A stretch of DNA of 64,000 nt from Anabaena sp. PCC 7108. GTDB lineage: Bacteria; Cyanobacteriota; Cyanobacteriia; Cyanobacteriales; Nostocaceae. The notes beneath the pieces were generated by a model, which was not told the origin of the DNA, ran no database searches, and saw only the letters and a list, made by a program, of their open reading frames with translations. This document shows positions 52,624 to 62,108 of this stretch, piece after piece. The DNA lies in the NCBI RefSeq assembly GCF_000332135.1, contig NZ_KB235896.1:4146356-4210355 (forward strand), read 5' to 3'. The position numbers were made by a program, and so were the translations under genes. How positions within the stretch are numbered: the first letter of the stretch is position 1; every line of letters begins with the position of its first letter.

Positions 52624-54462
52624 TTAAACCTCAGCAGAAAACACCACCCGCAAACCCGACATTCTCAAACCACCTTCTGCTTCATTCCAACTGCGACTCG
52701 CACTACGACAAAGTTCTGCACTAAAATTCCACGCACCACCACGCAAAACCCGACGATGTATATCACCATCTACATCCCACACCCTACCATCTGTCGGTGC
52801 GCCTTCATAATTTTTATGCCAAGGATCAGCACACCATTCCCAAACTAACCCGTGCATATCATATAATCCAAAGGAATTGGCCACATCAAAACTGCCGACA
52901 TTGGTAATTTGTTTACGAACATTACTTGTAGGTGGGACAAAATAAAAATCACCACCACTACAATTAATTAAATCAGCAGTAATGCGTTCTCCAAAATGAA
53001 AAGCTGTGGTAGTTCCTGCACGACAAGCATATTCCCATTCGGCTTCACTGGGTAAACGGTAATTTCGTCCTGTTTTCATTGATAACCGCAAACAAAATTC
53101 CACTGCTTCATACCAAGAAATGTTTTCTATTGGTAAATTTGCACCTTTAAATTTTGAAGGGTTGGGGTTTAAAGGTTGGACAATTTGTGGTAAATCTGTT
53201 ACTGCTTTCCACTGTGCTTGTGTAATGGGATATTTACCGATAAAAAATGGTGAAATGCTGACTTGATGTTGAGGACATTCCTCTACATCACCTTCATATT
53301 TTGATGAACCCATCAGAAAAGTACCACCGGGAATGGAGACCATTTCTAAAGCGATATTTTTATTTAATTCATCTAGAAAGAATTTGGAACTAAGTCTGTC
53401 ATAGCTAACTTTTTTCCCTGCGGTGTTGACTGTCACTACATCAAAATCAAATGTTGCTAAAGGTAGTGAAGGGACGATAATTTTTTGAGGTGGTGGTAAT
53501 GGTGTTTCGACAACAGGGGAAACTTCTACAACTTCTAGAAGTGGTTTTTCCGCTTTCAAATCCTGTAACACTTCTGTTGCTGACTGATATCTATCAGTAG
53601 GAAAATGCTGGAGTAATTTATCTAATATTTTTGTTAATTCATCACTAATAGTAATCCCTTTTTCTTGTAAACGTTCTTTCCATAACCATTTCGCATTCAT
53701 GGGATTATAAAGAGGATCTTTAAGTCCATAGGTATCTTGCATAGGTAAATCTTGAGTTAATAACCGGACACAAGTTACTCCCAAAGCATATAAATCACTA
53801 GCATGACAAGCAAAACCTGCCATTTGTTCTGTTGGTGCATAACCTAATGTATAAATGGCTGTAGCTTGTCTGGCTATGCTGGTGTGAGTCACTTGTTTTG
53901 CACCACCAAAGTCTATTAATACAGGTTTGTTATCTGTATTTTGACGAATAATATTTTCTGGTTTGATATCTCGATGAATTACATTTTTTTGGTGAACAAA
54001 ATCAAGTACTGGTAATAAATCAGCTAAAAGTTGGCGAATTTGGGTTTCGTTATAAGCTTGTTCTTGAACTTCTTGGAGGAGAGTTTTACCAATAATAAAT
54101 TCCTGAACTAAATACAAACTAGCACCTTGTTCAAAGTAAGCTAATAACCGGGGAATTTGGGAATGATTTTCGCCAAGTTCATATAATCTAAAGGCTTCTT
54201 CTTTGAAAAATTCGGCTGCTTTTGCACGTTGTGCTGTTCCCTGAACTTGAGGGAAAAATTGCTTAATTACGCAAGGTGCGTTGAGTCTATCTACATCTTC
54301 TGCGGCGTAAGTTTTGCTAAACCCACCTTCTCCGATTAACCGCAAAACTCGGTAACGGTTTCTGAGGTGTTGTCCAAATGTACCGTGTCCGCAAACGATG
54401 CAAAATTTACTGTAGTCAGGGTTGAAGGGGTTTGAACAGTTGGGATTTTGGCAAATTTGCAT
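52624..54462 (-). CDS. Ser/Thr kinase fused to formylglycine-generating-type (FGE) domain
   Basis: A 612-residue protein: zinc ribbon (CQNPNCSNPFNPDYSKFC, CG), kinase domain at about 33-300 (IGEGGFSKTY, CVIKQF, HRDIKPENI, LIDFGGAK, APTEQM), linker about 300-375, then an FGE/sulfatase-modifying-factor domain at about 375-610 (SIPGGTFLMGSSKYEGDVEE; PITQAQWKAVTD; PIENISWYEAVEFCLRLSMK; YRLPSEAEWEYACRAGTTTA; GLYDMHGLVWEWCADPW; RVLRGGAWNF). FGE domains fused to kinases are common in Nostocales. They probably bind ligands rather than oxidise sulfatases. Confidence 0.93.
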   Translation of the reverse strand: MQICQNPNCSNPFNPDYSKFCIVCGHGTFGQHLRNRYRVLRLIGEGGFSKTYAAEDVDRLNAPCVIKQFFPQVQGTAQRAKAAEFFKEEAFRLYELGENHSQIPRLLAYFEQGASLYLVQEFIIGKTLLQEVQEQAYNETQIRQLLADLLPVLDFVHQKNVIHRDIKPENIIRQNTDNKPVLIDFGGAKQVTHTSIARQATAIYTLGYAPTEQMAGFACHASDLYALGVTCVRLLTQDLPMQDTYGLKDPLYNPMNAKWLWKERLQEKGITISDELTKILDKLLQHFPTDRYQSATEVLQDLKAEKPLLEVVEVSPVVETPLPPPQKIIVPSLPLATFDFDVVTVNTAGKKVSYDRLSSKFFLDELNKNIALEMVSIPGGTFLMGSSKYEGDVEECPQHQVSISPFFIGKYPITQAQWKAVTDLPQIVQPLNPNPSKFKGANLPIENISWYEAVEFCLRLSMKTGRNYRLPSEAEWEYACRAGTTTAFHFGERITADLINCSGGDFYFVPPTSNVRKQITNVGSFDVANSFGLYDMHGLVWEWCADPWHKNYEGAPTDGRVWDVDGDIHRRVLRGGAWNFSAELCRSASRSWNEAEGGLRMSGLRVVFSAEV

Positions 54463-54840
54463 GGTTGAGGGGAAGATAGCATCTTTTCCAAAGTCGTCCC
54501 CAATATTATCTAATTAATAAAAGATATTTAGGTCAGTAAACAAGGATATCTATCTATGTCCTGACATTGGCAATTTATGGAAATAAAAGTGAAGAAAATA
54601 TGTGGATTTATTGATGTTTGTGGGGAGGTTTTATTTGTGATCACCCTATTTACTGTTTAGTGATTTTTGGGTGAATATATAACTATATATACATGGGCGC
54701 ACAGATTCCCATTATAATATTAACAATATAAGAGTTTTGGGATCTTGTCAAGTGTTTGAGTGATTGGTAATTGGTGATTAATAGAGTAGAGTCAGAGACT
54801 CTGTGATAACATTCCCAGCCTGAGACTGGGAACGAGATAA
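54463..54840. other. Gap with 7-bp hairpin near potC end
   Basis: 378 bp of AT-rich DNA. At 54812-54832 a TTCCCAG ... CTGGGAA hairpin lies just downstream of the potC stop (minus strand) and may end that transcript. A palindromic AGAGTCAGAGACTCT lies 20 bp away. No gene. Confidence 0.7.
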
Positions 54841-55656
54841 TTACGAATTATTTGAATTTTTATTTTCGCCGACAGCACGAATTAATTCAGCTATAACAGC
54901 GACAGTTCCAGTTACGGAGATTAACATGACGCTAAGAGCATTAATATCAGGTTTAACTCCAGTTCTAATGCGGCTAAATATTTCCATAGGTAGAGTGTTG
55001 AAACCGCTACCTGCGGTAAAACTGGCGATGAGAAAGTCATCTAAACTGAGGACAAAGGCTAGTAAACAGCCTGATATGATACCGGGCATTAATTGTGGTA
55101 AGACAACTTTGAAGAAGGCTTGAATTGGAGTTGCACCTAAATCTAGTGCGGCTTCTTCGAGGTGAGGATCGAGATTATTGAGTCGGGATGAGACTACTAA
55201 GCCGATGTAGGATAGACAAAAAACGATATGGGCGGCTACGATTGTCCAGATGCTGAGGGGAATGGCAAAAGCGGCTAAACAGACGAGAGTGGCAACTGCG
55301 ATCGCAATATCAGGAATTAATAATGGTAAATAGGATATACCGCGATACAATTTCTTTCCAGGAAACTCATAGCGGGCTAAACCTACAGCCATTAAGGTTC
55401 CTAATACAGCAGCAACCGATACGGCACTAAAGGCAACTATTAAACTGTTATTTACAGCTGATAAAATGCGATCGTCACTAAATAGTTTTTGATACCATTT
55501 CAGCGTAAATCCTTTCCATACTGCACTGTAGGGTGATTGGTTAAAGCTATAAAAGCCCAATACCAGTATGGGCAGGTACATGAACACGAATATGACTAGT
55601 GAGAAAACCGCCTGCCATGAGACACGCGGTTTTTTGATTGTTTTAGATATATTCAT
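54841..55656 (-). CDS. potC: Polyamine-type ABC transporter permease PotC
   Basis: A 271-residue membrane protein with six TM helices; MYLPILVLGFYSFNQSPYSA, WKGFTLKWYQKLFSD, and the EAA loop EEAALDLGATPIQAFFKVVL PQLMPGI (about residue 170). This matches PotC (spermidine/putrescine). No potA, potB or potD lies next to it. Upstream is a broken sequence and a MITE, so the operon seems to have been cut. Whether it still works with distant partners is unknown. Confidence 0.9.
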   Translation of the reverse strand: MNISKTIKKPRVSWQAVFSLVIFVFMYLPILVLGFYSFNQSPYSAVWKGFTLKWYQKLFSDDRILSAVNNSLIVAFSAVSVAAVLGTLMAVGLARYEFPGKKLYRGISYLPLLIPDIAIAVATLVCLAAFAIPLSIWTIVAAHIVFCLSYIGLVVSSRLNNLDPHLEEAALDLGATPIQAFFKVVLPQLMPGIISGCLLAFVLSLDDFLIASFTAGSGFNTLPMEIFSRIRTGVKPDINALSVMLISVTGTVAVIAELIRAVGENKNSNNS

Positions 55657-55721
55657 ATTTAGTTCTATTTTATCGTACCTTTTAATACCATAAATAAATT
55701 ATCAAAGTCAAGGTATCGATG

Positions 55722-55810
55722 TTATCCACCTGCGTAGGTTTTGTCTCTGTAGAAGCGTTCACCTAGGGTGTCGGAGGCATCTTTCTAGTCACCAAGGTAA
55801 GTAATAGATT
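55722..55810 (-). pseudogene. 3' relic of an unidentified gene
   Basis: On the minus strand a frame reads YLGD-stop-KDASDTLGERFYRD and KTYAGG before a TAA at 55722. One in-frame TAG is present, and the MITE joins 5' of it. The pattern looks like a real protein end, but I cannot name it. It could be the tail of the lost potB-side operon or of an unrelated gene. Confidence 0.3.
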
Positions 55811-55935
55811 CAGGACTTACGCAACTGGCACATTAGTAGGGTGCGTCAGACTGCATAAATCCTGCAAATAAACAGATTGTTGATATCTGACGCACCCTGC
55901 AACAGATTTTTAGTGTGACACTTGCGTAAGTCCTA
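55811..55935. mobile_element. 125-bp MITE copy B, 5-bp target duplication
   Basis: Ends CAGGACTTACGC and GCGTAAGTCCTA, flanked by AGATT (55806-55810 and 55936-55940). Inner repeats GGTGCGTCAGA (55840-55850) and TCTGACGCACC (55886-55896) hold a 35-nt loop that is the reverse complement, with one mismatch, of the loop in copy A. Confidence 0.95.
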
Positions 55936-56286
55936 AGATTAAAACTGTGTCCACAACCTCTTAAAATAAACAGACAAATTACCCTAGAAATTGAGATAAA
56001 TAGAAATTGTTTAATTTGGGGATAAGTTCTGATTTTGAGCAAAATATTCAGCAATTTAATGTTAGGTTGCTGAACTTATAATTGCTAATTTACCTCTAGA
56101 GGTGAGTATAATTTCCCTACCTCAGATAGACAAAAAATATGAAAGTAACAGCATAAGATTCTAAGACACTTATCAATATAGTTGGTGTTTTAAGTGATTT
56201 ACTGCTATGGTTAATCGCTGGACATTAATTTAAATGAAACAAATAAACACCACTAATTTACAGTCGTACCTTTCAGGAGGTTGATC

Positions 56287-57363
56287 ATGAGAATTGCTCA
56301 AATTGCGCCACTGTGGGAGAGAGTACCTCCTCCAGCTTATGGTGGAATAGAATTAGTAGTGGGATTATTAACAGATGAATTAGTTCGACGAGGACATGAA
56401 GTTACATTATTTGCGTCAGGGGATTCTGTTACCTTGGCAAAGTTAATATCAGTTCATCCTCGGGCTTTAAGACTTGATAAGACGGTCAAAGATTGTAGCA
56501 TTTATGAATCACTACAACTAGCTTTAGTATATGAGCGAGCCAAAGAGTTTGATATTATTCACTCTCATGTAGGATATATGCCAATACCATACACAGAACT
56601 AGTGAAAACGCCTACAGTTCACACCTTGCATGGAATTTTTACCCCTGATAATGAAAAAATATTTGAATATGGTAAAAACCAGCCCTATATCAGTATTTCT
56701 GATTCCCAAAGAGAAGGAAGATTAGGATTAAATTATGTCACCACAGTTTACAATGGCATTGATGTGAGTAGTTATGAGTTTTATCCCCAATCAGTAGATG
56801 AACCTTACTTGGCATTTTTAGGAAGAATGTCTCCAGAAAAAGGTCCACATTTAGCAATTGAGATTGCTAAAAAAGCTGGTTGGCAATTAAAAATGGCAGG
56901 TAAAGTAGATGTGGTAGATGTGGAGTTTTTTGAAAGAGAAATTAAACCACATATTGACGGGAAGCAGATTCAGTATTTAGGTGAAGCTAATCATGCTCAA
57001 AAAAATGTCTTGATGGGAGGTGCTGTCGCAACTTTATTTCCTATCACTTGGAGAGAACCGTTTGGGTTAGTAATGGTGGAGTCAATGGCTGCCGGTACAC
57101 CAGTAATTGCGATGCGAATGGGTTCAACTGAGGAAGTAATTGCTGATGGGGAAACTGGTTTCCTTTGCAATAATACACAAGAATGTGTAAATGCGATTGA
57201 CAAAGTAAATAAGTTAAATCGCTATGCTTGTCGGCGGTATGTAGAAAAATGTTTTAGTGTGCAGAAAATGACTGATGGTTATGAGGGCGTTTATCAACAA
57301 GTCCTCGCTGAGAGATTTGCTAAAAATGGTCATTTTCGCACACCTGTAGTTAATTTAATTTAG
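56287..57363 (+). CDS. Glycosyltransferase family 4
   Basis: A 358-residue GT-B enzyme. Start at ATG 56287, 6 bp after AGGAGG; the upstream TTG is rejected. N-terminal MRIAQIAPLWERVPPPAYGG, IHSHVGYMPIP, HTLHGIFTPDNEK; C-terminal LAFLGRMSPEKGPHLAIEIA, FPITWREPFGLVMVESMAAG TPVIAMRMG, and the sugar-nucleotide loop with GETGFLCNN. Acceptor unknown. Its 3' end overlaps the convergent DUF1499 gene by 14 bp. Confidence 0.93.
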   Translation: MRIAQIAPLWERVPPPAYGGIELVVGLLTDELVRRGHEVTLFASGDSVTLAKLISVHPRALRLDKTVKDCSIYESLQLALVYERAKEFDIIHSHVGYMPIPYTELVKTPTVHTLHGIFTPDNEKIFEYGKNQPYISISDSQREGRLGLNYVTTVYNGIDVSSYEFYPQSVDEPYLAFLGRMSPEKGPHLAIEIAKKAGWQLKMAGKVDVVDVEFFEREIKPHIDGKQIQYLGEANHAQKNVLMGGAVATLFPITWREPFGLVMVESMAAGTPVIAMRMGSTEEVIADGETGFLCNNTQECVNAIDKVNKLNRYACRRYVEKCFSVQKMTDGYEGVYQQVLAERFAKNGHFRTPVVNLI

Positions 57364-57826
57364 CGCGAATTTGTTCAATCCGTTGGCGATTTACTCCTAA
57401 GTCGCCATAACCTAAGCGGGAAGCGGAACGTACATGAATGATGTTAGATTTATGGTCGAGATAGAATTCTACATCATCTACAAATCCCATCCAAGCACTT
57501 TTGAATTCTGCATATAAATAATCCTCTGTTTCCGTAATTATTTTAGTTCTAGGTAAAGACAGAATCAGATTTTTTAGATTAGTCAAGGCTTGTTCTGGGC
57601 TGGATGTAAAACTCAGAGGTGCAATGTGATGGAGTGAATCTGTACTCTGACTAGAAACACAGTTAGGGCTAGGAGGACAGAGTGCTAATTTACCTTCTCG
57701 AACACCTAAATTATTTGGTCTGTTGCCTGCGAATATCATGGGGTTAACTAGGGGTAAAATAATAAGTATGAAGAAGCTAAGAAAAATGAAAGCCAAAAAA
57801 ACTCTTCTTGTTTGTTTAACGAACAC
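57350..57826 (-). CDS. DUF1499 membrane-anchored protein
   Basis: A 158-residue protein with one N-terminal TM helix (VFLAFIFLSFFILIILPLV) and a DUF1499 domain: LALCPPSPNCVSSQSTDSLH, LYAEFKSAWMGFVDDVEFYL, IIHVRSASRLGYGDLGVNRQ. The family is widespread in bacteria and plants; function unknown. The last 14 bp overlap the glycosyltransferase 3' end on the other strand. Confidence 0.9.
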   Translation of the reverse strand: MFVKQTRRVFLAFIFLSFFILIILPLVNPMIFAGNRPNNLGVREGKLALCPPSPNCVSSQSTDSLHHIAPLSFTSSPEQALTNLKNLILSLPRTKIITETEDYLYAEFKSAWMGFVDDVEFYLDHKSNIIHVRSASRLGYGDLGVNRQRIEQIRAKLN

Positions 57827-58046
57827 GAAAAATATTGATTTATAATGATGTTGATAATTCCATCATAAATAATCAGTAGTTAATTTCCTGAAAACATAAT
57901 ATAAAAAAATATCTGGATTAATCCTCCTATAGAAAGATAAACAATTATCAAACTTATGGTATCACTCAGTGCGCGATCGCCTCTAGCACTGGCATAGCAA
58001 ATCGCTTTATGATGCGATTAGTTACCATTTAGTCTCAAATAAATTT

Positions 58047-59195
58047 ATGACATCCACAATTGCCATTAACGATAGTCAGCACCTACAACTTTCACCCTTA
58101 GAAATTCCCAATCGTCTACTACTAGGACCTGGCCCCTCCAATGCCCATCCGGCGGTGTTACAGGCCATGAATACCACACCCATAGGTCATCTTGATCCTG
58201 CATTTTTAACCTTGATGGATGAGATTCAATCTCTGCTACGCTATGTATGGCAAACCGAAAACCCCCATACTATCGCCGTTAGTGGTACGGGTACAGCCGC
58301 AATGGAAGCTACTCTGGCTAATACCGTAGAACCAGGAGATGTAGTATTAATTGGTGTATCAGGTTATTTCGGAAATCGCTTAGTAGATATGGCAGGAAGA
58401 TATGGTGCAGATGTGCGAACTATCACCAAGCCTTGGGGACAAGTTTTTAATTTAGATGAAATCAATACAGCAGTAGAAACCCATAAACCGACGATTTTAG
58501 CTTTAGTTCATGCTGAAACATCCACCGGCGCACGTCAACCCTTGGAAGGAGTGGGTGAATTGTGTCGTAAACATGGCACATTGTTATTGGTAGATACTGT
58601 TACTAGCTTAGGTGGTGTTCCTATCTTTTTGGATGAATGGGGTGTTGATTTGGCTTATAGTTGCAGTCAAAAAGGTTTAGGTTGTTCTCCTGGTGCTTCC
58701 CCGTTTACCATGAGTGCGCGGGCAATGGAGAAGTTGCAAAAACGCCCATCTAAAGTTGCCAACTGGTATTTGGATATGTTATTGCTAGGGAAATACTGGG
58801 GTACTGAACGTACATATCACCACACTGCACCGATTAATTTATATTATGGCTTACGGGAAGCATTGCGTTTAGTAGCGGCAGAAGGTTTAACAAATTGTTG
58901 GCAACGGCATCAAAAAAATGTTGAGTATCTTTGGGAAAGCCTGGCAGAAATCGGTTTAAAAATGCACGTTGAAAAGGAATACAGACTACCAACTTTAACT
59001 ACAGTTTGCATTCCTGAAGGAGTAGATGGTAAAGCCGTTGCCAAGCAGTTATTACTTGAGCATAACATTGAAGTTGGCGGTGGTTTAGGTGAACTTGCGG
59101 GTAAAGTTTGGCGTGTAGGTTTGATGGGTTTTAATAGTCGTCCTGAAAGTGTAGATAGGTTAGTTGATGCTTTGAAGCAGGTTTTGGGTAAGTAG
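58047..59195 (+). CDS. Alanine-glyoxylate / serine-pyruvate-type aminotransferase
   Basis: A 382-residue class V PLP aminotransferase. Motifs: LLLGPGPSNAHPAVLQAMNT, AVSGTGTAAMEATLANTVEP, ALVHAETSTGARQPLEGVGE, the PLP Lys in YSCSQKGLGCSPGASPF (near residue 205), and GGGLGELAGKVWRVGLMG. It probably converts glyoxylate to glycine in photorespiration or interconverts serine and pyruvate. Homologues were once named a soluble hydrogenase subunit, now seen as wrong. A hairpin follows. Confidence 0.94.
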   Translation: MTSTIAINDSQHLQLSPLEIPNRLLLGPGPSNAHPAVLQAMNTTPIGHLDPAFLTLMDEIQSLLRYVWQTENPHTIAVSGTGTAAMEATLANTVEPGDVVLIGVSGYFGNRLVDMAGRYGADVRTITKPWGQVFNLDEINTAVETHKPTILALVHAETSTGARQPLEGVGELCRKHGTLLLVDTVTSLGGVPIFLDEWGVDLAYSCSQKGLGCSPGASPFTMSARAMEKLQKRPSKVANWYLDMLLLGKYWGTERTYHHTAPINLYYGLREALRLVAAEGLTNCWQRHQKNVEYLWESLAEIGLKMHVEKEYRLPTLTTVCIPEGVDGKAVAKQLLLEHNIEVGGGLGELAGKVWRVGLMGFNSRPESVDRLVDALKQVLGK

Positions 59196-59207
59196 AAGTT
59201 TTCTAAG

Positions 59208-59226
59208 GTGGGCATTTTGCCCGCCA
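59208..59226 (+). terminator. Hairpin downstream of the aminotransferase
   Basis: GGTGGGC-ATTTT-GCCCGCC, 7-bp stem with one T-G pair, 12 bp after the stop. No strong U tract. Likely terminator or 3' stabiliser. Confidence 0.65.
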
Positions 59227-59294
59227 TAACTATCAACTATAGAAATTACGCACTATACACGATAATTGGTGATTGTCGGCTTTTGGGACAGCAC

Positions 59295-59370
59295 ATAGCA
59301 TATTAGTAGGGTGCGTCAGACTCGATAATTTGGCACAATTAACAGATTTTCTAAATTTGACGCACCTGAC
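59295..59370. mobile_element. MITE remnant
   Basis: CATATTAGTAGGGTGCGTCA on the left, TTGACGCACCTGACC on the right, with AACAGAT in the loop, matches the interior of the MITE family; both outer ends are gone and no target duplication remains. Confidence 0.8.
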
Positions 59371-59741
59371 CAGAGACTCAAACCCATACCCCATAATAGC
59401 CCTAATACCAGATTAATATGAAGCTGCATAGAATAATTTAACGCGGATGCACGCAGATAAACGCGGATAAAGACAGATAAATTAATGGATTTAAGAATTA
59501 TGTGCAACCTTACATAAAATTGGTATAACAACCAACATTTAATTATTTATATTGTTCAGATTGTTCTACATATCCACAAATGTAGAGAATCAAGAAGAAG
59601 TGTATATTTCAAAACTTATGAGGTGGATAATATAAAAGTCACCAAAAATTGATGAGAATCTGTCCTGCTTGTGTTGAGATTCAACCCAAGACGGTTCAAG
59701 AAGTCCCACAACTCAAAGTACAAGTTACGGAGGTGTGTGTA

Positions 59742-59930
59742 ATGAAAGAATACATGAATATTTTAGAAAAGTTAGTTGATCAGTTGACACTATCTGCAAT
59801 TCTAGAGATGCTAGAACGTATATGCCACAAAAAAGCTGAAAATCTGAGAACTCATTGGCAAGATGAGAACTCCGCAAAACGGTGGGATAAAGCTGCTAAA
59901 CAAATAGAAAATATCAATGTTGATATTTGA
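59742..59930 (+). CDS. Small hypothetical protein
   Basis: Start at ATG 59742 because GGAGG lies 8 bp upstream; an upstream in-frame ATG (59652) gives a Cys-rich leader (ICPACVEIQPKTVQEVPQLK) that would be a different product. The 62-residue form is helical: MNILEKLVDQLTLSAILEML, ERICHKKAENLRTHWQDENS, AKRWDKAAKQIENINVDI. Function unknown to me. Confidence 0.6.
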   Translation: MKEYMNILEKLVDQLTLSAILEMLERICHKKAENLRTHWQDENSAKRWDKAAKQIENINVDI

Positions 59931-60187
59931 ACGTTTCGCAGCAGTGTCTACTCTCAATGTAATCATAGGGTAGGGACTGTTGCGAGTTATTATATCGTAT
60001 CAGAGCGAATACTAATCATTAGGGAACCGCACGGAGATGGGGGGACGCGGGGACGGGTCGAGTTTTTTTGAGCAGCAATTAACGGGACTTGATATTAGAT
60101 ATCACATTTTTTACAGTCCCGGCTTTGGTTCAGCAACGCCAAATATATTTATATATTAATAAGTTATAAGTCGCATTGTTGAACAAG

Positions 60188-61801
60188 ATGCTAAATGAAC
60201 TTTCGCAGTTTCTTAACCCCAACACAGAAATTCTCCCCACACCTCCCAGCTATTACTATGAAGGAAATTGTCCGCAAACGGGGGAACTGCTGAAACTTCC
60301 TCGTACTCCTTTAGCAGAAGCTATAGCTAAGGGTTTAATGCAACAACTTCAGCAAAATGAAATTTATTCCCGTGAAGGTAAAATGTATGGTATTTTATTA
60401 GTTGAATTACCGAATGGCGAACAAAGAGTAATTAAAGCTTTTTCCGGTTTATTGAATAGTTGTAGTGTGGTTGAAGGTTGGGTGACACCAATCCCCGGAC
60501 GGGAAGATATTGCCTTAGCAGAAACGCGAACTTTAGCAAAGTTGGCAGCAATTAAACAAGAGATAATTACTCTCAAACAACTTCCTGAAAGAGAAAAATA
60601 TGCAATATTATCTGCTGAATTTAAACAGCAGTTGCAAATATTGAGTTTACAACATAGTCAAAGTAAAAGAGAACGACAGGAAAAACGTCAACAACTCGGC
60701 GAAAATATCACAATCGCAACTATTGCCCAACTAGAAGCAGAAAGCCGTCAACAGGGAATTGAGCGCAAATATCTCAAACGTCGTCAAAATGAAGTTTTGC
60801 AGCCTTTACAGCAAATCATAAATACAGCAGATACAAAAATTAGAGAACTAAAACAACAGCGAAAAGAACTATCTCGCCAATTACAAACCCAAATGCACGC
60901 TGCTTATAGTCTAACTAATTTCTCTGGAAAATCTCTATCTTTACAGCAACTACTACCAGGAGGAACACCCACAGGCACAGGGGAATGTTGCGCTCCTAAA
61001 TTATTACATTATGCGGCAACTCATGGATTAAAACCTTTAGCAATGGCAGAGTTTTGGTGGGGAAATTCTTCTGTCCAAGATAAAAAACAAGGTGAATTTT
61101 ATGGTGCTTGTGTAGAACGGTGTCAGCCATTAATGGGGTTTTTGCTATCAGGAAAATCTCAGCATTCAGCCCAGGGTAAAGAAGAAATTATTTATGAAGA
61201 CCAATGGTTAATTGCTGTGAATAAACCTTCAGGATTACTTTCTGTCCCTGGACGTTATTTTCATAATCAAGATAGTGTGTTGAGTCGGTTGCGTAATTTG
61301 TATAATCTAGAATTGATGGCAGTACATCGCCTAGATCAAGAAACTTCTGGTATTCTGTTATTAGCTAAAGATGTATTTACCTATTCTCAACTAAATCAAC
61401 AATTCCAAAAAAGACAAATTCACAAAGTTTATGAAGCCATCCTGGCAGGTAATCTGATTATTAATGAAGGTGTAATTGATTTACCATTGTGGGGAAATCC
61501 AGAAAATCGTCCTTATCAAACAGTTGATTTAGAACGAGGTAAACCCAGCTTAACGCGTTTCCGGGTAATAAAAAAAGAAGGAGACTATACCCGGATAGAA
61601 TTTATCCCTCTGACAGGACGCACCCATCAATTACGAGTTCATGCGGCTGATGTGCGAGGATTAGGGATGATGATTTTGGGAGATCAGCTGTATGGTTGCA
61701 GTGCTGAGAGCAGTAGACTATATCTGCACGCCAGAGAATTGAGTTTTCATCATCCGCATTTAGGAGAAAATCTGTATCTACAGACAAAAACACCATTTTG
61801 A
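60188..61801 (+). CDS. RluA-family pseudouridine synthase with long N-terminal extension
   Basis: A 537-residue protein. The N-terminal 330 residues contain a unique alpha domain and a coiled coil (about 140-240, KRERQEKRQQLGENITIATI region), not seen in RluA itself. The C-terminal domain (about 335-537) is RluA: EEIIYEDQWLIAVNKPSGLL SVPGR, catalytic MAVHRLDQETSGILLLAK, YEAILAG, LTGRTHQLRVHAAD. Start chosen at MLNELSQFL; a TTG 4 codons earlier is unlikely. It modifies rRNA or tRNA U. Such long forms exist in cyanobacteria; the role of the extension is unknown. Confidence 0.9.
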   Translation: MLNELSQFLNPNTEILPTPPSYYYEGNCPQTGELLKLPRTPLAEAIAKGLMQQLQQNEIYSREGKMYGILLVELPNGEQRVIKAFSGLLNSCSVVEGWVTPIPGREDIALAETRTLAKLAAIKQEIITLKQLPEREKYAILSAEFKQQLQILSLQHSQSKRERQEKRQQLGENITIATIAQLEAESRQQGIERKYLKRRQNEVLQPLQQIINTADTKIRELKQQRKELSRQLQTQMHAAYSLTNFSGKSLSLQQLLPGGTPTGTGECCAPKLLHYAATHGLKPLAMAEFWWGNSSVQDKKQGEFYGACVERCQPLMGFLLSGKSQHSAQGKEEIIYEDQWLIAVNKPSGLLSVPGRYFHNQDSVLSRLRNLYNLELMAVHRLDQETSGILLLAKDVFTYSQLNQQFQKRQIHKVYEAILAGNLIINEGVIDLPLWGNPENRPYQTVDLERGKPSLTRFRVIKKEGDYTRIEFIPLTGRTHQLRVHAADVRGLGMMILGDQLYGCSAESSRLYLHARELSFHHPHLGENLYLQTKTPF

Positions 61802-61849
61802 AAAACGGGAAACCTCATACCATTTCATATCATGTTCGCTTAATTACTT

Positions 61850-62007
61850 CAGGACTTACGCAAAATCAGGAAGAAACGAACCGCGTTCGCAAAGCGTCTC
61901 GAAGAGAAGGCGCGTTCGCGAAGCGTTCCGTTCGCGCAGCGTCTCCGATAGGAGAAGGAAAGGACACGAAGTAAAGAAGGCTTCAGAGATATTTTGCGTA
62001 AGTCCTG
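61850..62007. mobile_element. 158-bp MITE-like element with different interior
   Basis: Perfect 17-bp terminal repeats CAGGACTTACGCAAAAT / ATTTTGCGTAAGTCCTG. The interior lacks the GGTGCGTCAGA repeats and has tandem GCGTTCGCGAAGCGT-like words and a GTCTCCGATAGGAGAAGG segment. The ends match those of the other MITEs, so the same transposase may act on both. No clear target duplication. Confidence 0.88.
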
Positions 62008-62108
62008 ACTAATTTAACTGAGATTCTATTTTGTTCGTGTAGCTTTTATATGTAAACTCTAATATTGCATAGAAAAAACGTTTACCCTCATGACTGGAGA
62101 GCAAAATT

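Larger units (their letters stand above)
55657..56286. other. Gap upstream of potC with MITE and coding relic
   Basis: 630 bp between potC and the glycosyltransferase. Holds a short relic of a coding end (55722-55810), the MITE at 55811-55935 and, directly before the glycosyltransferase, AGGAGG (56275-56280). 55941-56260 shows no recognised gene. Confidence 0.7.
59196..59741. other. Gap with hairpin, MITE relic and dispersed repeat
   Basis: 546 bp. Contains the hairpin at 59208, the MITE remnant at 59295-59370, and an AACGCGGATGCACGC / AACGCGGATAAAGAC dispersed repeat at 59441-59480. No gene before the small frame starting at 59742. Confidence 0.7.
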
